From contig NZ_CP061303.1 in assembly GCF_018687695.1 (NCBI RefSeq), positions 1,443,847 through 1,507,846 of the forward strand: DNA of 64,000 nucleotides, given 5' to 3'. The notes beneath the pieces were generated by a model. The model saw nothing but the letters and a program-made list of their open reading frames with translations, had not been told where the DNA came from and did no database searches. The stretch is from Polynucleobacter sp. MG-6-Vaara-E2. Lineage in GTDB: Bacteria; Pseudomonadota; Gammaproteobacteria; Burkholderiales; Burkholderiaceae. A program made the position numbers and the translations under genes. Below are positions 8,821 through 17,584 of this stretch, in pieces (the stretch's first letter is position 1; every line of letters begins with the position of its first letter).

Positions 8821-9935
8821 TTCAGAATATCTTTTAAGGCAGCGATGAATGCCGCATTCTCTTCTGACAAACCAATGGAGATGCGCAACCACTGTGGCAA
8901 ACCATAATTCCCCACTGGTCGCACAATAATGCCGCGCTTCAGTAGCTCTAAGTTGATCCGCGCACCCGCTTGATCATCTTCACCAACCTTGACCAATACA
9001 AAGTTGCCGGCAGATGGTAGATACTCCAGACCTAATTCATCAAAGGCCATTGTAAGTTGCTTGTAGCCAGAGCAATTAAGCTCAAATCCTTGCTGTAAAA
9101 ATGCTTTGTCTTGAAATGCTGCAATCGCTGCGGCCTGAGCAAGACTATTTACATTGAATGGTTGGCGTATACGATTTAATAAATCCGTTAGGTGAGACTG
9201 AGCAACACCATATCCGATACGTAAACCTGCAAGGCCATACGCCTTAGAGAAGCTACGCGACAAAATCATATTAGGAAAGCGCTTAACCCAGGCAATGGCA
9301 TCGTAGCGCTGCTCAGGGGTCAGGTATTCGTTATAAGCCTCATCCAACACTACTACTACATGTGACGGAATAGCTAGCAGGAAGTCCTCAATCTCTTTTG
9401 CTGTGAGATAACTTCCAGTGGGATTATTGGGATTAGCTACAAAAACCAACTTTGCTTTATCACCAGCAGACCTCGCCGCAGCCAACATTGCTGGCAGGTC
9501 ATGGCCATAGGTAGCGGTTGCTGATACCTCCACTGCTTTAGCGCCAACTGCTTGCGTTGCCAGCGGGTAAACCGCAAAGGCATGCTTGGAGAAAATGACT
9601 TCATCACCAACCTGCGCTACAGCACGTGCTGCTAACTCCAAAATATCATTGCTGCCATTACCCAGCGTAATCCAATCGGATGGCACATCTAGTGAAGTGG
9701 AGAGAACATTCTTCAGCTCAAAACCGTTAGAGTCTGGGTAGCGTCCCAGATCACTCGCAGCTTTAAGCATTGCGTCTTGTGCGGACTTGGGCATACCCAA
9801 TGGATTCTCATTGGATGCTAACTTCACAATCTTGTTTTCATCTAGACCATATTCACGCGCAACTTCGCTAATGGGGCGCCCACCAACGTATGGTGCAATT
9901 GCATGAATATGTTTTAGGCCAATCTTAGAAGTCAT
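8817..9935 (-). CDS. hisC: Histidinol-phosphate / aromatic aminotransferase
   Basis: Class I/II PLP aminotransferase of 372 aa. The PLP-binding lysine is in SRSFSKAYGLAGLRIGY (Lys231), NPNNPTG is at 168-174 and LDEAYNEY is near 197-204. Its position between pheA and tyrA suggests that it transaminates phenylpyruvate and hydroxyphenylpyruvate (or prephenate), with histidinol phosphate as a possible second role. In this clade the aromatic-operon copy is often a HisC2 paralogue, so the exact substrate is uncertain. Confidence 0.88.
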   Translation of the reverse strand: MTSKIGLKHIHAIAPYVGGRPISEVAREYGLDENKIVKLASNENPLGMPKSAQDAMLKAASDLGRYPDSNGFELKNVLSTSLDVPSDWITLGNGSNDILELAARAVAQVGDEVIFSKHAFAVYPLATQAVGAKAVEVSATATYGHDLPAMLAAARSAGDKAKLVFVANPNNPTGSYLTAKEIEDFLLAIPSHVVVVLDEAYNEYLTPEQRYDAIAWVKRFPNMILSRSFSKAYGLAGLRIGYGVAQSHLTDLLNRIRQPFNVNSLAQAAAIAAFQDKAFLQQGFELNCSGYKQLTMAFDELGLEYLPSAGNFVLVKVGEDDQAGARINLELLKRGIIVRPVGNYGLPQWLRISIGLSEENAAFIAALKDILK

Positions 9936-9953
9936 TCGAATTTTACAAATGGA

Positions 9954-11033
9954 TTAAACGGAATGAGGATAGGAACCTAAGTTCTTATAGAACGCAGCAA
10001 CTTCTTTAAGCTCATCCAAAGCTTTAACAACCTTTGCATCATCAGCGTGACCGGCGATATCAATGTAGAAGTGATATTCCCAAGTACCCTTACGCGCAGG
10101 ACGAGACTCAAAACGATTCATCGATACGCCATGCTTTGCTAAAGGGGCTAGCAAGCGATGCACTGCACCCGGCTGATTGTCTACCGATAACACCAATGAA
10201 GTTTGATCTTTGCCGGTAGGTGTGCACGCATAGTTGCCAACAACAACAAAACGCGTACGGTTATGAGGATCATCTTGAATTTGGGCGGCAACAGCTTGCA
10301 AACCATAAGCCTCTTGTGCGGGATCGCCCGCAATTGCAGCTAAAGTTGGATCGCTTGCCGCTAAACGCGCTGCTTCAGCATTGCTACTTACTGCCTGACG
10401 CTTTAATTGTGGTGCGTGCACGCTCAACCATTGCTGACACTGCGCTAAAGCTTGTGCATGGGCGCAGACAGTCGTCACACCGTCTAAATTACCACTCTTG
10501 GTCAAAAGATGATGACGAATTGGCAACACCACTTCACCACTGATGCGCATCGATGAATCCAGTAACAAATCAAGTGTGCGAGAAATAGCGCCTTCACTGG
10601 AGTTCTCAACAGGCACTACGCCAAATTGTGCCGCGCCCTTCTCCACTGCTTTAAATACTTCGTCCAAGCTTGCACAAGGCAAACCTGCAATTGAGTGGCC
10701 AAAATAGGTTTGAGCAGCTTGCTCAGAAAATGTTCCGACTGGCCCAAGGTATGCAATCGTTTGACGAGCTTCTAAAGCTCTGCAAGCGGACATCACCTCA
10801 CGCCAGATTGCCGCTATGCCATCAGGAAGCAGCGGGCCTTTGTTCATTTCCTGTAAACGCGCAACTACTTGACGCTCACGCTCAGGACGAAAGACTGGGG
10901 ACGAGAAACCACCTTTAACATGACCAACTTCTTGCGCCGCTTTAGCGCGCTGAGTCAGCAAATCCAAAATCTGCGCATCAAGAGAATCAATTTTTTCCCG
11001 CAAGGGAGCTAAGCGCTGTTCTTCAGTACTCAT
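9954..11033 (-). CDS. pheA: Bifunctional chorismate mutase / prephenate dehydratase (P-protein)
   Basis: Leads chorismate to phenylpyruvate. Domains in order: an AroQ-type chorismate mutase helix bundle (about 8-95, with LREKIDSLDAQILDLL), a prephenate dehydratase domain from GPVGTFSEQAA (97-107) to the catalytic TRF motif (260-262), and an ACT regulatory domain (about 278-350) with ESRP (309-312), the phenylalanine-binding signature. Length 359 aa is normal. Its ATG shares one base with the serC stop (TAATG), indicating coupled translation. Confidence 0.95.
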   Translation of the reverse strand: MSTEEQRLAPLREKIDSLDAQILDLLTQRAKAAQEVGHVKGGFSSPVFRPERERQVVARLQEMNKGPLLPDGIAAIWREVMSACRALEARQTIAYLGPVGTFSEQAAQTYFGHSIAGLPCASLDEVFKAVEKGAAQFGVVPVENSSEGAISRTLDLLLDSSMRISGEVVLPIRHHLLTKSGNLDGVTTVCAHAQALAQCQQWLSVHAPQLKRQAVSSNAEAARLAASDPTLAAIAGDPAQEAYGLQAVAAQIQDDPHNRTRFVVVGNYACTPTGKDQTSLVLSVDNQPGAVHRLLAPLAKHGVSMNRFESRPARKGTWEYHFYIDIAGHADDAKVVKALDELKEVAAFYKNLGSYPHSV

Positions 11034-12130
11034 TAAGCCCGCCTTTCAAAGTCGCGCATAAATTCAACCAAGGCTTTGACGCCTTCAATAGGCATTGCGT
11101 TATAAATACTGGCGCGCATACCACCTGCAGCTTTATGGCCGCGTAAGGCAACCAAGCCCACTGCATTCGATTGAGCCAAAAACTCTGCGTTTAGGCTCTC
11201 ATCTTTTAGGAAGAAAGTCACGTTCATTCGCGAACGATATTCTTTAGTGACGCGGTTTTCATACAGGCTGCTGTGATCCAAAAAGTTGTATAACAAGTCA
11301 GCCTTTTCTTGGTTACGCTTTTCTATTGCTTTTACGCCCCCCTGCTTGAGCAACCACTTAAAGCCTAAACCGGCCATATAGATTGAAAAAGTCGGCGGGG
11401 TATTAATCATGGACTGGGTATTTGCCTGGACAGACCAATCCCAAATCGTGGGGGTAATGCCCATACTATGACCAAGCAAATCCTTACGAACAATCACAAT
11501 CGTGACACCAGAAGGGCCAATATTTTTTTGCGCACCACCAAACCACACTGCGCACTGATTCACATCCATTTCTTTAGAAAGAATGTTGCTTGAAATATCT
11601 GCAACCAATGGAATGTTGCCAACGTCCGGAACATTCGCAAACTCTACGCCACCAATAGTTTCATTCGCACAGTAATGCACGTATGCAGCATCACTCGATA
11701 AATTCCAAGTAGATCTTGCGGGAATTGTGTTGAATTTTTCTGCGGCCGAGGATGCGGCTAAATTTGCTGTGCCGTATTTTTGCGCTTCTTTATATGATTT
11801 TTCAGACCAAACACCAGTAACAATGAAATCCGCCTTAGGGCCATTTTTAGCGAGCGACATGAGATTCATTGGAATGGCAGCATTCTGACCAAGACCGCCA
11901 CCTTGTAATAACAAGATTTCGTATGTGTCGGGAATGTTCATCAAGGTACGAAGATCCTGCAATGTCTCTTCGTAGACTTCCATAAACTCTTTACTGCGAT
12001 GGCTAATTTCCATCACGCTCGTACCAAGTCCACGCCAATTGAGCATCTCATCGGCAGCCTGCTTCAGCACCTCCTCAGGCAAAGTAGCAGGCCCCGCAGC
12101 GAAATTGAAGATGCGGCGGTCGAAAGTCAT
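11033..12130 (-). CDS. serC: Phosphoserine aminotransferase
   Basis: PLP enzyme converting 3-phosphohydroxypyruvate to phosphoserine, with a role in pyridoxine synthesis through 4-phosphohydroxythreonine. It starts with FNFAAGPATLP, has the PLP lysine in GGAQKNIGPSG (Lys202) and shows HRSKEF in the substrate-binding region. The 365 aa length is typical. It lies 26 nt after gyrA and overlaps pheA by one base. The gyrA-serC-pheA order is characteristic of Burkholderiales. Confidence 0.95.
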   Translation of the reverse strand: MTFDRRIFNFAAGPATLPEEVLKQAADEMLNWRGLGTSVMEISHRSKEFMEVYEETLQDLRTLMNIPDTYEILLLQGGGLGQNAAIPMNLMSLAKNGPKADFIVTGVWSEKSYKEAQKYGTANLAASSAAEKFNTIPARSTWNLSSDAAYVHYCANETIGGVEFANVPDVGNIPLVADISSNILSKEMDVNQCAVWFGGAQKNIGPSGVTIVIVRKDLLGHSMGITPTIWDWSVQANTQSMINTPPTFSIYMAGLGFKWLLKQGGVKAIEKRNQEKADLLYNFLDHSSLYENRVTKEYRSRMNVTFFLKDESLNAEFLAQSNAVGLVALRGHKAAGGMRASIYNAMPIEGVKALVEFMRDFERRA

Positions 12131-12156
12131 AACGTTACTAGTCTTGTGATGACGCC

Positions 12157-14862
12157 TTAAGCGTCACCTGCCGCATCAGAATTTGAATCAGCTGCCGGTT
12201 CTGCGGACACATCTTCTTCTGCATCGTCAGAGTCATCATCTGAATCGCTCTCAGCAATACGTTGCAAACCAGACAAGCGAGTACCTTCATCCACATTGAT
12301 CAACGTAACGCCTTGAGTCGCGCGACCCATCTCACGAATTTCAGATACGCGAGTACGCACCAAAACACCACCTGTGGTGATCAACATAATTTGATCTTCT
12401 GGTGATACCAAAGCTGCAGCTACGACCTTACCGTTACGTTCAGTTGTCTGAATGGCAATCATGCCCTTAGTGCCACGACCATGACGAGTGTATTCAGCAA
12501 TTGGCGTACGCTTGCCAAAACCATTTTCAGTTGCGGTCAAGACACTGCTTGGAATAGCAACGCCATTTGTATCTACCGCCGCTACCTCAGCGCCTTCCGC
12601 AGCTTCTGCTGGTGCAACCAACATCGCGATCACTTGATGACCTTCGCCCAAGTTCATACCGCGGACACCGCGTGCGGTACGACCCATTGGACGAACATCA
12701 TTCTCATCAAAACGCACTGCTTTACCAGCGTCGGAGAACAACATGACATCGTGTTGACCATCAGTAATCGCTGCACCAACTAAGAAGTCGTTATCGTTCA
12801 AATCTACAGCAATAATGCCGGCCTTACGTGGGTTAGAGAAATCAGACAAGCGTGTCTTCTTCACTGTACCCAAGCTAGTAGCCATAAATACATAACGATC
12901 ATCTTGATAACCCTTAATCGGCAGTATCACAGTGATCTTCTCGCCTTCAATGAGCGGGAACATGTTGACGATAGGCTTGCCGCGAGAGGTGCGACTTCCT
13001 TGCGGAACTTCCCAAACCTTAAGCCAGTACATGCGACCGCGATCAGAGAAGCACAAGATCGTGTCATGTGTATTTGCCACGAATAAAGTATCAATCCAAT
13101 CTTCATCCTTGGTAGCAGCTGCTTGCTTGCCACGACCACCACGTTTTTGTGCGCGGTACTCGCTTAGAGGCTGACTCTTCATATAACCAGTATTTGAAAG
13201 TGTCACTACCAAATCTTGTGGCGTAATTAAATCTTCTGTGAAGAGCTCGGTTGCATTCATTTCAATAAATGATCGACGACCGTTATCGCTACCAGCAGCA
13301 CCAAACTCTGATTGAACTTCCTTGAGTTCACTCTCAATGACGGAAGTAACACGCTCTGGTCTTGCTAATAAATCTAGCAAGTCAGAAATCTCCGCCATGA
13401 CTTCTTTGTATTCGTTAACAATCTTGTCTTGCTCAAGGCCAGTCAAGCGTTGCAAACGCATTTGCAAAATTTCTTGCGCTTGGCTATCAGAGAGGCGATA
13501 TAAGCCGGTAGTTTGCATGCCGTATTCAGGCAACAAACCTTCAGGGCGATAGGCATTGCGCCCACCAGGCGTATCGGTCTCAGCACGCGCCAACATCTCG
13601 CGCACCATTGATGAATCCCATGCTTTACCCATCAACTCTTGCTTCGCAATCACTGGGTTTGCAGCAGCTTTAATGATCGCAATGAACTCATCAATGTTTG
13701 CGAGCGCAACTGCAAGACCTTCCAATACGTGACCACGCTCACGCGCTTTGCGTAATTCAAAAATCGTACGACGTGTAACTACTTCGCGACGATGCTGCAA
13801 GAAGTACTCGAGCATTTGCTTCAAATTCAACAAGCGTGGCTGGTTATCCACCAACGCCACCATGTTCATACCGAAGTTATCTTGCAGCTGAGTACTCTTG
13901 TATAAATTGTTGAGAACCACTTCAGGCACTTCACCGCGCTTGAGCTCGATGACAACGCGCATACCGGATTTATCTGACTCGTCACGTAAATCAGAGATGC
14001 CCTCTACTTTTTTCTCATTCACCAACTCAGCAATGCGCTCGAGCAGGTTCTTTTTATTGACTTGATACGGCAACTCATCAACGATGATGGCTTGACGCGC
14101 GCCCTTATCCAAATCTTCAAAGTGTGTCTTGGCACGCATTACTACACGACCGCGACCGGTTCTATAACCCTCGCGAACGCCCTGAACGCCGTAAATAATG
14201 CCGGCAGTCGGGAAATCTGGGGCTGGAATAATCTCAATCAACTCATCAATTGAGCACTCAGGGTTGTGAAGCACGTGTAAACAGGCTGAAATCACCTCAT
14301 CCAGATTATGGGGAGGGATGTTTGTAGCCATACCTACCGCAATGCCAGAACTGCCATTGATCAGCAAATTCGGTACTTTGGCCGGCAAAATCAGGGGTTC
14401 TTTTTCGCTACCATCGTAATTTGGCCCAAAATCGACCGTTTCCTTGTCCAAATCGGCCAATAGCTCATGGGCTATCTTGCGAAGGCGGATCTCGGTATAC
14501 CGCATCGCAGCAGCGTTATCGCCGTCTACAGAGCCAAAGTTACCCTGCCCGTCAACTAGCATATAGCGCAGAGAGAAGTCTTGAGCCATCCGAACGATGG
14601 TGTCATACACCGCAGAGTCACCGTGCGGATGGTATTTACCGATTACATCGCCAACTATACGGGCAGATTTTTTGTAAGCTCGGTTCCAATCGTTGTTTAA
14701 TTCATACATTGCAAATAAGACCCGGCGGTGAACCGGTTTGAGGCCGTCGCGCACGTCTGGCAGGGCTCTGCCGACGATGACGCTCATTGCGTAGTCCAAA
14801 TAGGACCGCCGCATTTCATCTTCGAGGGATATTGGTAGTGTTTCTTTAGCGGCTTGTTCCAT
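12157..14862 (-). CDS. gyrA: DNA gyrase subunit A
   Basis: Catalytic breakage-reunion subunit of type II topoisomerase. The active-site tyrosine is Tyr122 (AAMRYTE). The quinolone-resistance region reads HGDSAVYD with Ser83 and Asp87, the wild-type residues in E. coli numbering. A GyrA box QKRGGRG lies near 563-569, followed by the beta-pinwheel repeats and an acidic Asp/Glu/Ala tail. Length is 901 aa. The ATG at 14862 has no Shine-Dalgarno, but an extended -10-like TGATATTAT sits just upstream. It is the first gene of the minus-strand superoperon. Confidence 0.97.
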   Translation of the reverse strand: MEQAAKETLPISLEDEMRRSYLDYAMSVIVGRALPDVRDGLKPVHRRVLFAMYELNNDWNRAYKKSARIVGDVIGKYHPHGDSAVYDTIVRMAQDFSLRYMLVDGQGNFGSVDGDNAAAMRYTEIRLRKIAHELLADLDKETVDFGPNYDGSEKEPLILPAKVPNLLINGSSGIAVGMATNIPPHNLDEVISACLHVLHNPECSIDELIEIIPAPDFPTAGIIYGVQGVREGYRTGRGRVVMRAKTHFEDLDKGARQAIIVDELPYQVNKKNLLERIAELVNEKKVEGISDLRDESDKSGMRVVIELKRGEVPEVVLNNLYKSTQLQDNFGMNMVALVDNQPRLLNLKQMLEYFLQHRREVVTRRTIFELRKARERGHVLEGLAVALANIDEFIAIIKAAANPVIAKQELMGKAWDSSMVREMLARAETDTPGGRNAYRPEGLLPEYGMQTTGLYRLSDSQAQEILQMRLQRLTGLEQDKIVNEYKEVMAEISDLLDLLARPERVTSVIESELKEVQSEFGAAGSDNGRRSFIEMNATELFTEDLITPQDLVVTLSNTGYMKSQPLSEYRAQKRGGRGKQAAATKDEDWIDTLFVANTHDTILCFSDRGRMYWLKVWEVPQGSRTSRGKPIVNMFPLIEGEKITVILPIKGYQDDRYVFMATSLGTVKKTRLSDFSNPRKAGIIAVDLNDNDFLVGAAITDGQHDVMLFSDAGKAVRFDENDVRPMGRTARGVRGMNLGEGHQVIAMLVAPAEAAEGAEVAAVDTNGVAIPSSVLTATENGFGKRTPIAEYTRHGRGTKGMIAIQTTERNGKVVAAALVSPEDQIMLITTGGVLVRTRVSEIREMGRATQGVTLINVDEGTRLSGLQRIAESDSDDDSDDAEEDVSAEPAADSNSDAAGDA

Positions 14863-15020
14863 CTAGAAATAATATCATTTTGATGACAGAGGGGCGCTAT
14901 GCTAAGATTCTGTCAGTTTGTACGAAATTGAGATGTGTCGCTTTGCGGTTTTTTGCTTCAGAGTAGGGCGAATTACATTTAAGTTTGACTTTAATTAAAA
15001 GAGATTTTTGAGGACTAAAA
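14863..15020. promoter_or_regulatory. Divergent gyrA / ompA-domain gene promoter region
   Basis: This 158-bp spacer separates gyrA (minus) from the OmpA-domain gene (plus). For gyrA, TGATATTAT on the minus strand (14877-14869) is an extended -10 element ending 6 nt before the ATG, which would give an almost leaderless mRNA. For the plus-strand gene there is a good Shine-Dalgarno (GAGG, 7 nt before the ATG at 15021), but no convincing -35/-10 pair could be picked out by eye. Confidence 0.4.
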
Positions 15021-15596
15021 ATGAACAAAACCCTAAAACTGGTACTTGCTGGTGTAATTTCAGTTGCTGCTTCTGCTGCTTCTGCTCAAAAGGTTGACAA
15101 CTGGGTCAACTCCACTGGTACAGCTTGGAAAAACGGCGATGGCGCACTTTGCTGGCGTGACAGCAGCTGGACACCTGCTACTGCAGCTAAAGGTTGTGAC
15201 GGTGCTTTGACTGCTGGTGCTGCTGCTTCTGGCGTTAGCCAAAGCAAAATCACTTTGCAAGCTGACACACTCTATGACTTCAACAAGTCTGATTTGAAAC
15301 CAGAAGGTAAAGCTACTTTGGACAAGATCGCTGCTGATTTGAGCAAGATCAAGTTGGAAGTAATCATCGCTGTTGGTAACACTGATAGCGTTGGTACAGA
15401 TGCATACAACATGGCCCTCGGTCAGCGTCGCGCGCAATCCGTAAAAGCATACTTGGTAAGCAAGGGTGTTGACGGTAGCCGTATCTACACAGAATCAAAA
15501 GGCAAGAGCAATCCAGTTGCATCAAACGCAACTGCTGAAGGCCGTGCTAAGAACCGCCGTACTGACATCGAAGTTGTTGGTACAGCAGCTAAGTAA
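15021..15596 (+). CDS. OmpA-family peptidoglycan-associated outer-envelope protein
   Basis: A 191-aa secreted protein: signal peptide about 1-22 ending ASAASA, a short linker with two cysteines (about 42-60), then an OmpA-C-like domain (about 75-188) with LYDFNKSDLKPEG, GNTDSVGTDAYN and NRRTDIEV, which bind peptidoglycan. There is no 8-strand beta-barrel, so it is a small periplasmic or outer-membrane-attached anchor, not a full OmpA porin. It has a strong SD and its own terminator, so it is probably a well-expressed monocistronic gene. The usual GHTD motif reads GNTD here. Confidence 0.85.
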   Translation: MNKTLKLVLAGVISVAASAASAQKVDNWVNSTGTAWKNGDGALCWRDSSWTPATAAKGCDGALTAGAAASGVSQSKITLQADTLYDFNKSDLKPEGKATLDKIAADLSKIKLEVIIAVGNTDSVGTDAYNMALGQRRAQSVKAYLVSKGVDGSRIYTESKGKSNPVASNATAEGRAKNRRTDIEVVGTAAK

Positions 15597-15610
15597 TTCC
15601 CTTTACTTGT

Positions 15611-15640
15611 AAAAAAGCCCGCTTCTAGCGGGCTTTTTTA
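15611..15640 (+). terminator. Terminator of the OmpA-domain gene
   Basis: AAAAAAGCCCGC and GCGGGCTTTTTT form a near-perfect stem around a TTCTA loop, with the T-run on the plus strand, 14 nt after the stop codon. The A-run on the other side makes it potentially bidirectional, although no minus-strand gene ends here. Confidence 0.92.
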
Positions 15641-15693
15641 TTTCCGCTATATTCATAAACTTCACTAATCGCTTCACTCTGAACCAATCCAAT

Positions 15694-16383
15694 ATGAACG
15701 TAGATCAATCTGAAATCGCTAAATTTAGCGCCTTAGCGCATCGTTGGTGGGATCCTAATAGCGAATTCAAGCCTTTGCATGCGATTAATCCATTGCGCCT
15801 CAACTGGATTAAATCCTTCGTCAACTTAGAAGGCAAAAAGGTGGTCGATATTGGTTGCGGTGGCGGCATTCTGGCTGAATCTATTTCTCAATCTGGCGCC
15901 GACACCACTGGCATCGATTTATCTGAAAAAGCATTAAAGGTCGCCGAACTACACGCGTTAGAAGTTGGAGCCAATCTCACCTATCGCTCCATCTCTGCAG
16001 AAGCCCTAGCTGAAGAGCAACCAGAACAATATGACGTTGTTACCTGTATGGAAATGCTTGAACACGTTCCAGATCCAGCATCAGTAGTAAATGCCTGTGC
16101 CAAACTTTGTAAACCAGGTGGCACTCTATTTTTTAGCACCTTAAATCGCAATCCAAAGTCCTACTTATTTGCGATTATTGGCGCGGAGTACATCCTCAAA
16201 CTACTACCTAAAGGCACTCACGAATACGCTAAATTCATCAAGCCTTCTGAGTTGGTAGCCTTTACACGGCATGCAGGATTGGAGATGCTTGGTATGAAAG
16301 GCATGAGCTACAACCCCCTCACCCAGGTATACAGCCTCAATGATGATGTGGATGTGAATTACATGATTGCTGTGCGCAAATGA
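15694..16383 (+). CDS. ubiG: Ubiquinone biosynthesis O-methyltransferase
   Basis: SAM-dependent methyltransferase for both O-methylation steps of ubiquinone synthesis. N-terminal SALAHRWWDPNSEFKPLHAINPLR is the UbiG signature. SAM motif I VVDIGCGGGILAE is near 50-62, and CMEMLEHVPDP is near 117-127. Length 229 aa is standard. Its TGA overlaps the gph ATG (ATGA), giving a ubiG-gph operon, a pairing common in beta- and gammaproteobacteria. Confidence 0.96.
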   Translation: MNVDQSEIAKFSALAHRWWDPNSEFKPLHAINPLRLNWIKSFVNLEGKKVVDIGCGGGILAESISQSGADTTGIDLSEKALKVAELHALEVGANLTYRSISAEALAEEQPEQYDVVTCMEMLEHVPDPASVVNACAKLCKPGGTLFFSTLNRNPKSYLFAIIGAEYILKLLPKGTHEYAKFIKPSELVAFTRHAGLEMLGMKGMSYNPLTQVYSLNDDVDVNYMIAVRK

Positions 16384-17066
16384 GCTTAAGCATGAAGCAA
16401 AGCCCTTACCAGGGGGTCTTTTTTGATTTGGACGGCACTCTCGCTGATACAGCACCCGATTTAGTGGCGGCTACCAATAAGCTACTCACCGCTCGTAATT
16501 TAGCGCCAAAACCGTATGAATTTCTTAGGCCTCACGCATCTGCTGGGGCTCGAGGCTTACTCGAGGGCGCCTTTGGAATCAATCCAGAGCACCCAGACTT
16601 TACTGCCCTCAGAGACGAATTCTTCTCCAATTATGAAAAAACATTATTAGTGGATAGCAAGTTGTTTGATGACATGCATCACTTGCTTGATCAAATGGAT
16701 CAGGCCAAACTTCCCTGGGGCATTGTGACTAATAAAAGCCAGAGGTTCACCAACCCCTTAGTTGAATTAATGGGCTTAAGCCAGAGATCAGCCTCAACTG
16801 TCTCAGGCGATACAACACCTTATTCAAAGCCGCATCCAGAGCCGATCTTGTATGCAGCCAAAATGGCCAATGTTGACCCCACAAAATCACTTTATGTTGG
16901 CGACGACATCAGAGACGTTCTAGCAGGCAAGGCGGCAGGTATGCAAACGGTCGCAGCAGCCTATGGTTATTGCGGCTGCAAAGAGCCTCCAGAGGCCTGG
17001 GGAGCTGATTTCATCATCAATACCCCAATCGAGTTATTGCAAATCATTTTTCCCAACAGGGAATAA
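16380..17066 (+). CDS. gph: Phosphoglycolate phosphatase (HAD family)
   Basis: HAD-superfamily phosphatase that removes 2-phosphoglycolate. Motif I is FFDLDGTLADT with the nucleophile Asp near residue 17. Motif II is IVTNKS, and motif III/IV is KPHPEPILYAA followed by YVGDDIRDVLAGKAAGM. It has the small helical cap of subclass IA. Length is 228 aa. It is translationally coupled to ubiG. Substrate assignment rests on the family and the ubiG-gph pairing; a related HAD phosphatase activity is possible. Confidence 0.88.
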   Translation: MSLSMKQSPYQGVFFDLDGTLADTAPDLVAATNKLLTARNLAPKPYEFLRPHASAGARGLLEGAFGINPEHPDFTALRDEFFSNYEKTLLVDSKLFDDMHHLLDQMDQAKLPWGIVTNKSQRFTNPLVELMGLSQRSASTVSGDTTPYSKPHPEPILYAAKMANVDPTKSLYVGDDIRDVLAGKAAGMQTVAAAYGYCGCKEPPEAWGADFIINTPIELLQIIFPNRE

Positions 17067-17130
17067 GCCAAAGATATTCAACAATTTAAAGCTAGCGGCT
17101 TTAAAATAGGGTTTCCTATGCATGAACTCT

Positions 17131-17489
17131 GGGGTCGACATGGTTTCGACGTGGATTACAAAGCATCAAGGGCATACCGAGGACCCGTTATCTCGTAAAT
17201 CAATGGGAATGTAATAACTGCTAACGACGAACGTTACGCACTAGCCGCTTAATTGCGGTTGCCCCTGAACTGATTCTCTCTTGGGTCAGGTAGCGCAAGC
17301 TACATCAGGGTCATATACAAGAGATAAGACTATTTTGCGTCACGAAGAATAGTACGAAAACCTAGTGAATCGTCAGCGAGGAACGTGTCAATCCGTGCCT
17401 AACTGATTAAATCAAATGATATGACTAAGTATGTAGAACTTGTTGTGGAGGATTTGCGGACGCGGGTTCGATTCCCGCCGACTCCACCA
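17131..17489 (+). ncRNA. ssrA: Transfer-messenger RNA (tmRNA), one-piece form
   Basis: Rescues stalled ribosomes. The 5' end GGGGTCGACATGGTTTCGACG and the 3' end GCGGGTTCGATTCCCGCC...GACTCCACCA form the tRNA-Ala-like half. The internal reading frame starts at the resume codon GCT (17220) and encodes ANDERYALAA before TAA at 17250-17252. CCA is encoded at 17487-17489. About 360 nt is the usual length. It lies alone between gph and the catabolic operon. Confidence 0.97.
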
Positions 17490-17543
17490 TTTTTCAAAGG
17501 TAGTTAATGGTTTTTGACCTTTAATCTACCCTCGCCTTCAGTT

Positions 17544-17576
17544 TCCAGTAAATTAAAGAAAAATAAAGATACTGGA
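17544..17576 (+). promoter_or_regulatory. Inverted repeat covering the Shine-Dalgarno of the hydratase gene
   Basis: TCCAGTA (17544-17550) and TACTGGA (17570-17576) are perfectly complementary, separated by a 19-nt A-rich loop. The right arm contains the GGAG Shine-Dalgarno that lies 7 nt before the TTG start at 17585. In mRNA the hairpin would partly hide the ribosome-binding site of the first gene of the operon. As DNA it could equally be an operator half-site pair. Confidence 0.45.
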
Positions 17577-17584
17577 GACTGCAA

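Noticed and set aside
8821..8892. Extended N-terminus for tyrA from 8892
   Set aside because: It lies inside hisC, lacks the family N-terminus, and the ATG at 8820 overlaps the hisC stop in the same coupled style as its neighbours.
12481..12783. Open frame opposite gyrA
   Set aside because: Antisense shadow of gyrA without SD or recognisable family; similar shadow frames occur opposite most long genes.
17455..17489. Apparent tRNA 3' half (T-arm plus CCA)
   Set aside because: It is the tRNA-like end of tmRNA; the 5' half and tag frame upstream complete it.
17499..17530. Terminator after tmRNA
   Set aside because: GGTAG/CTACC arms pair imperfectly and no T-run follows, so it is not called.
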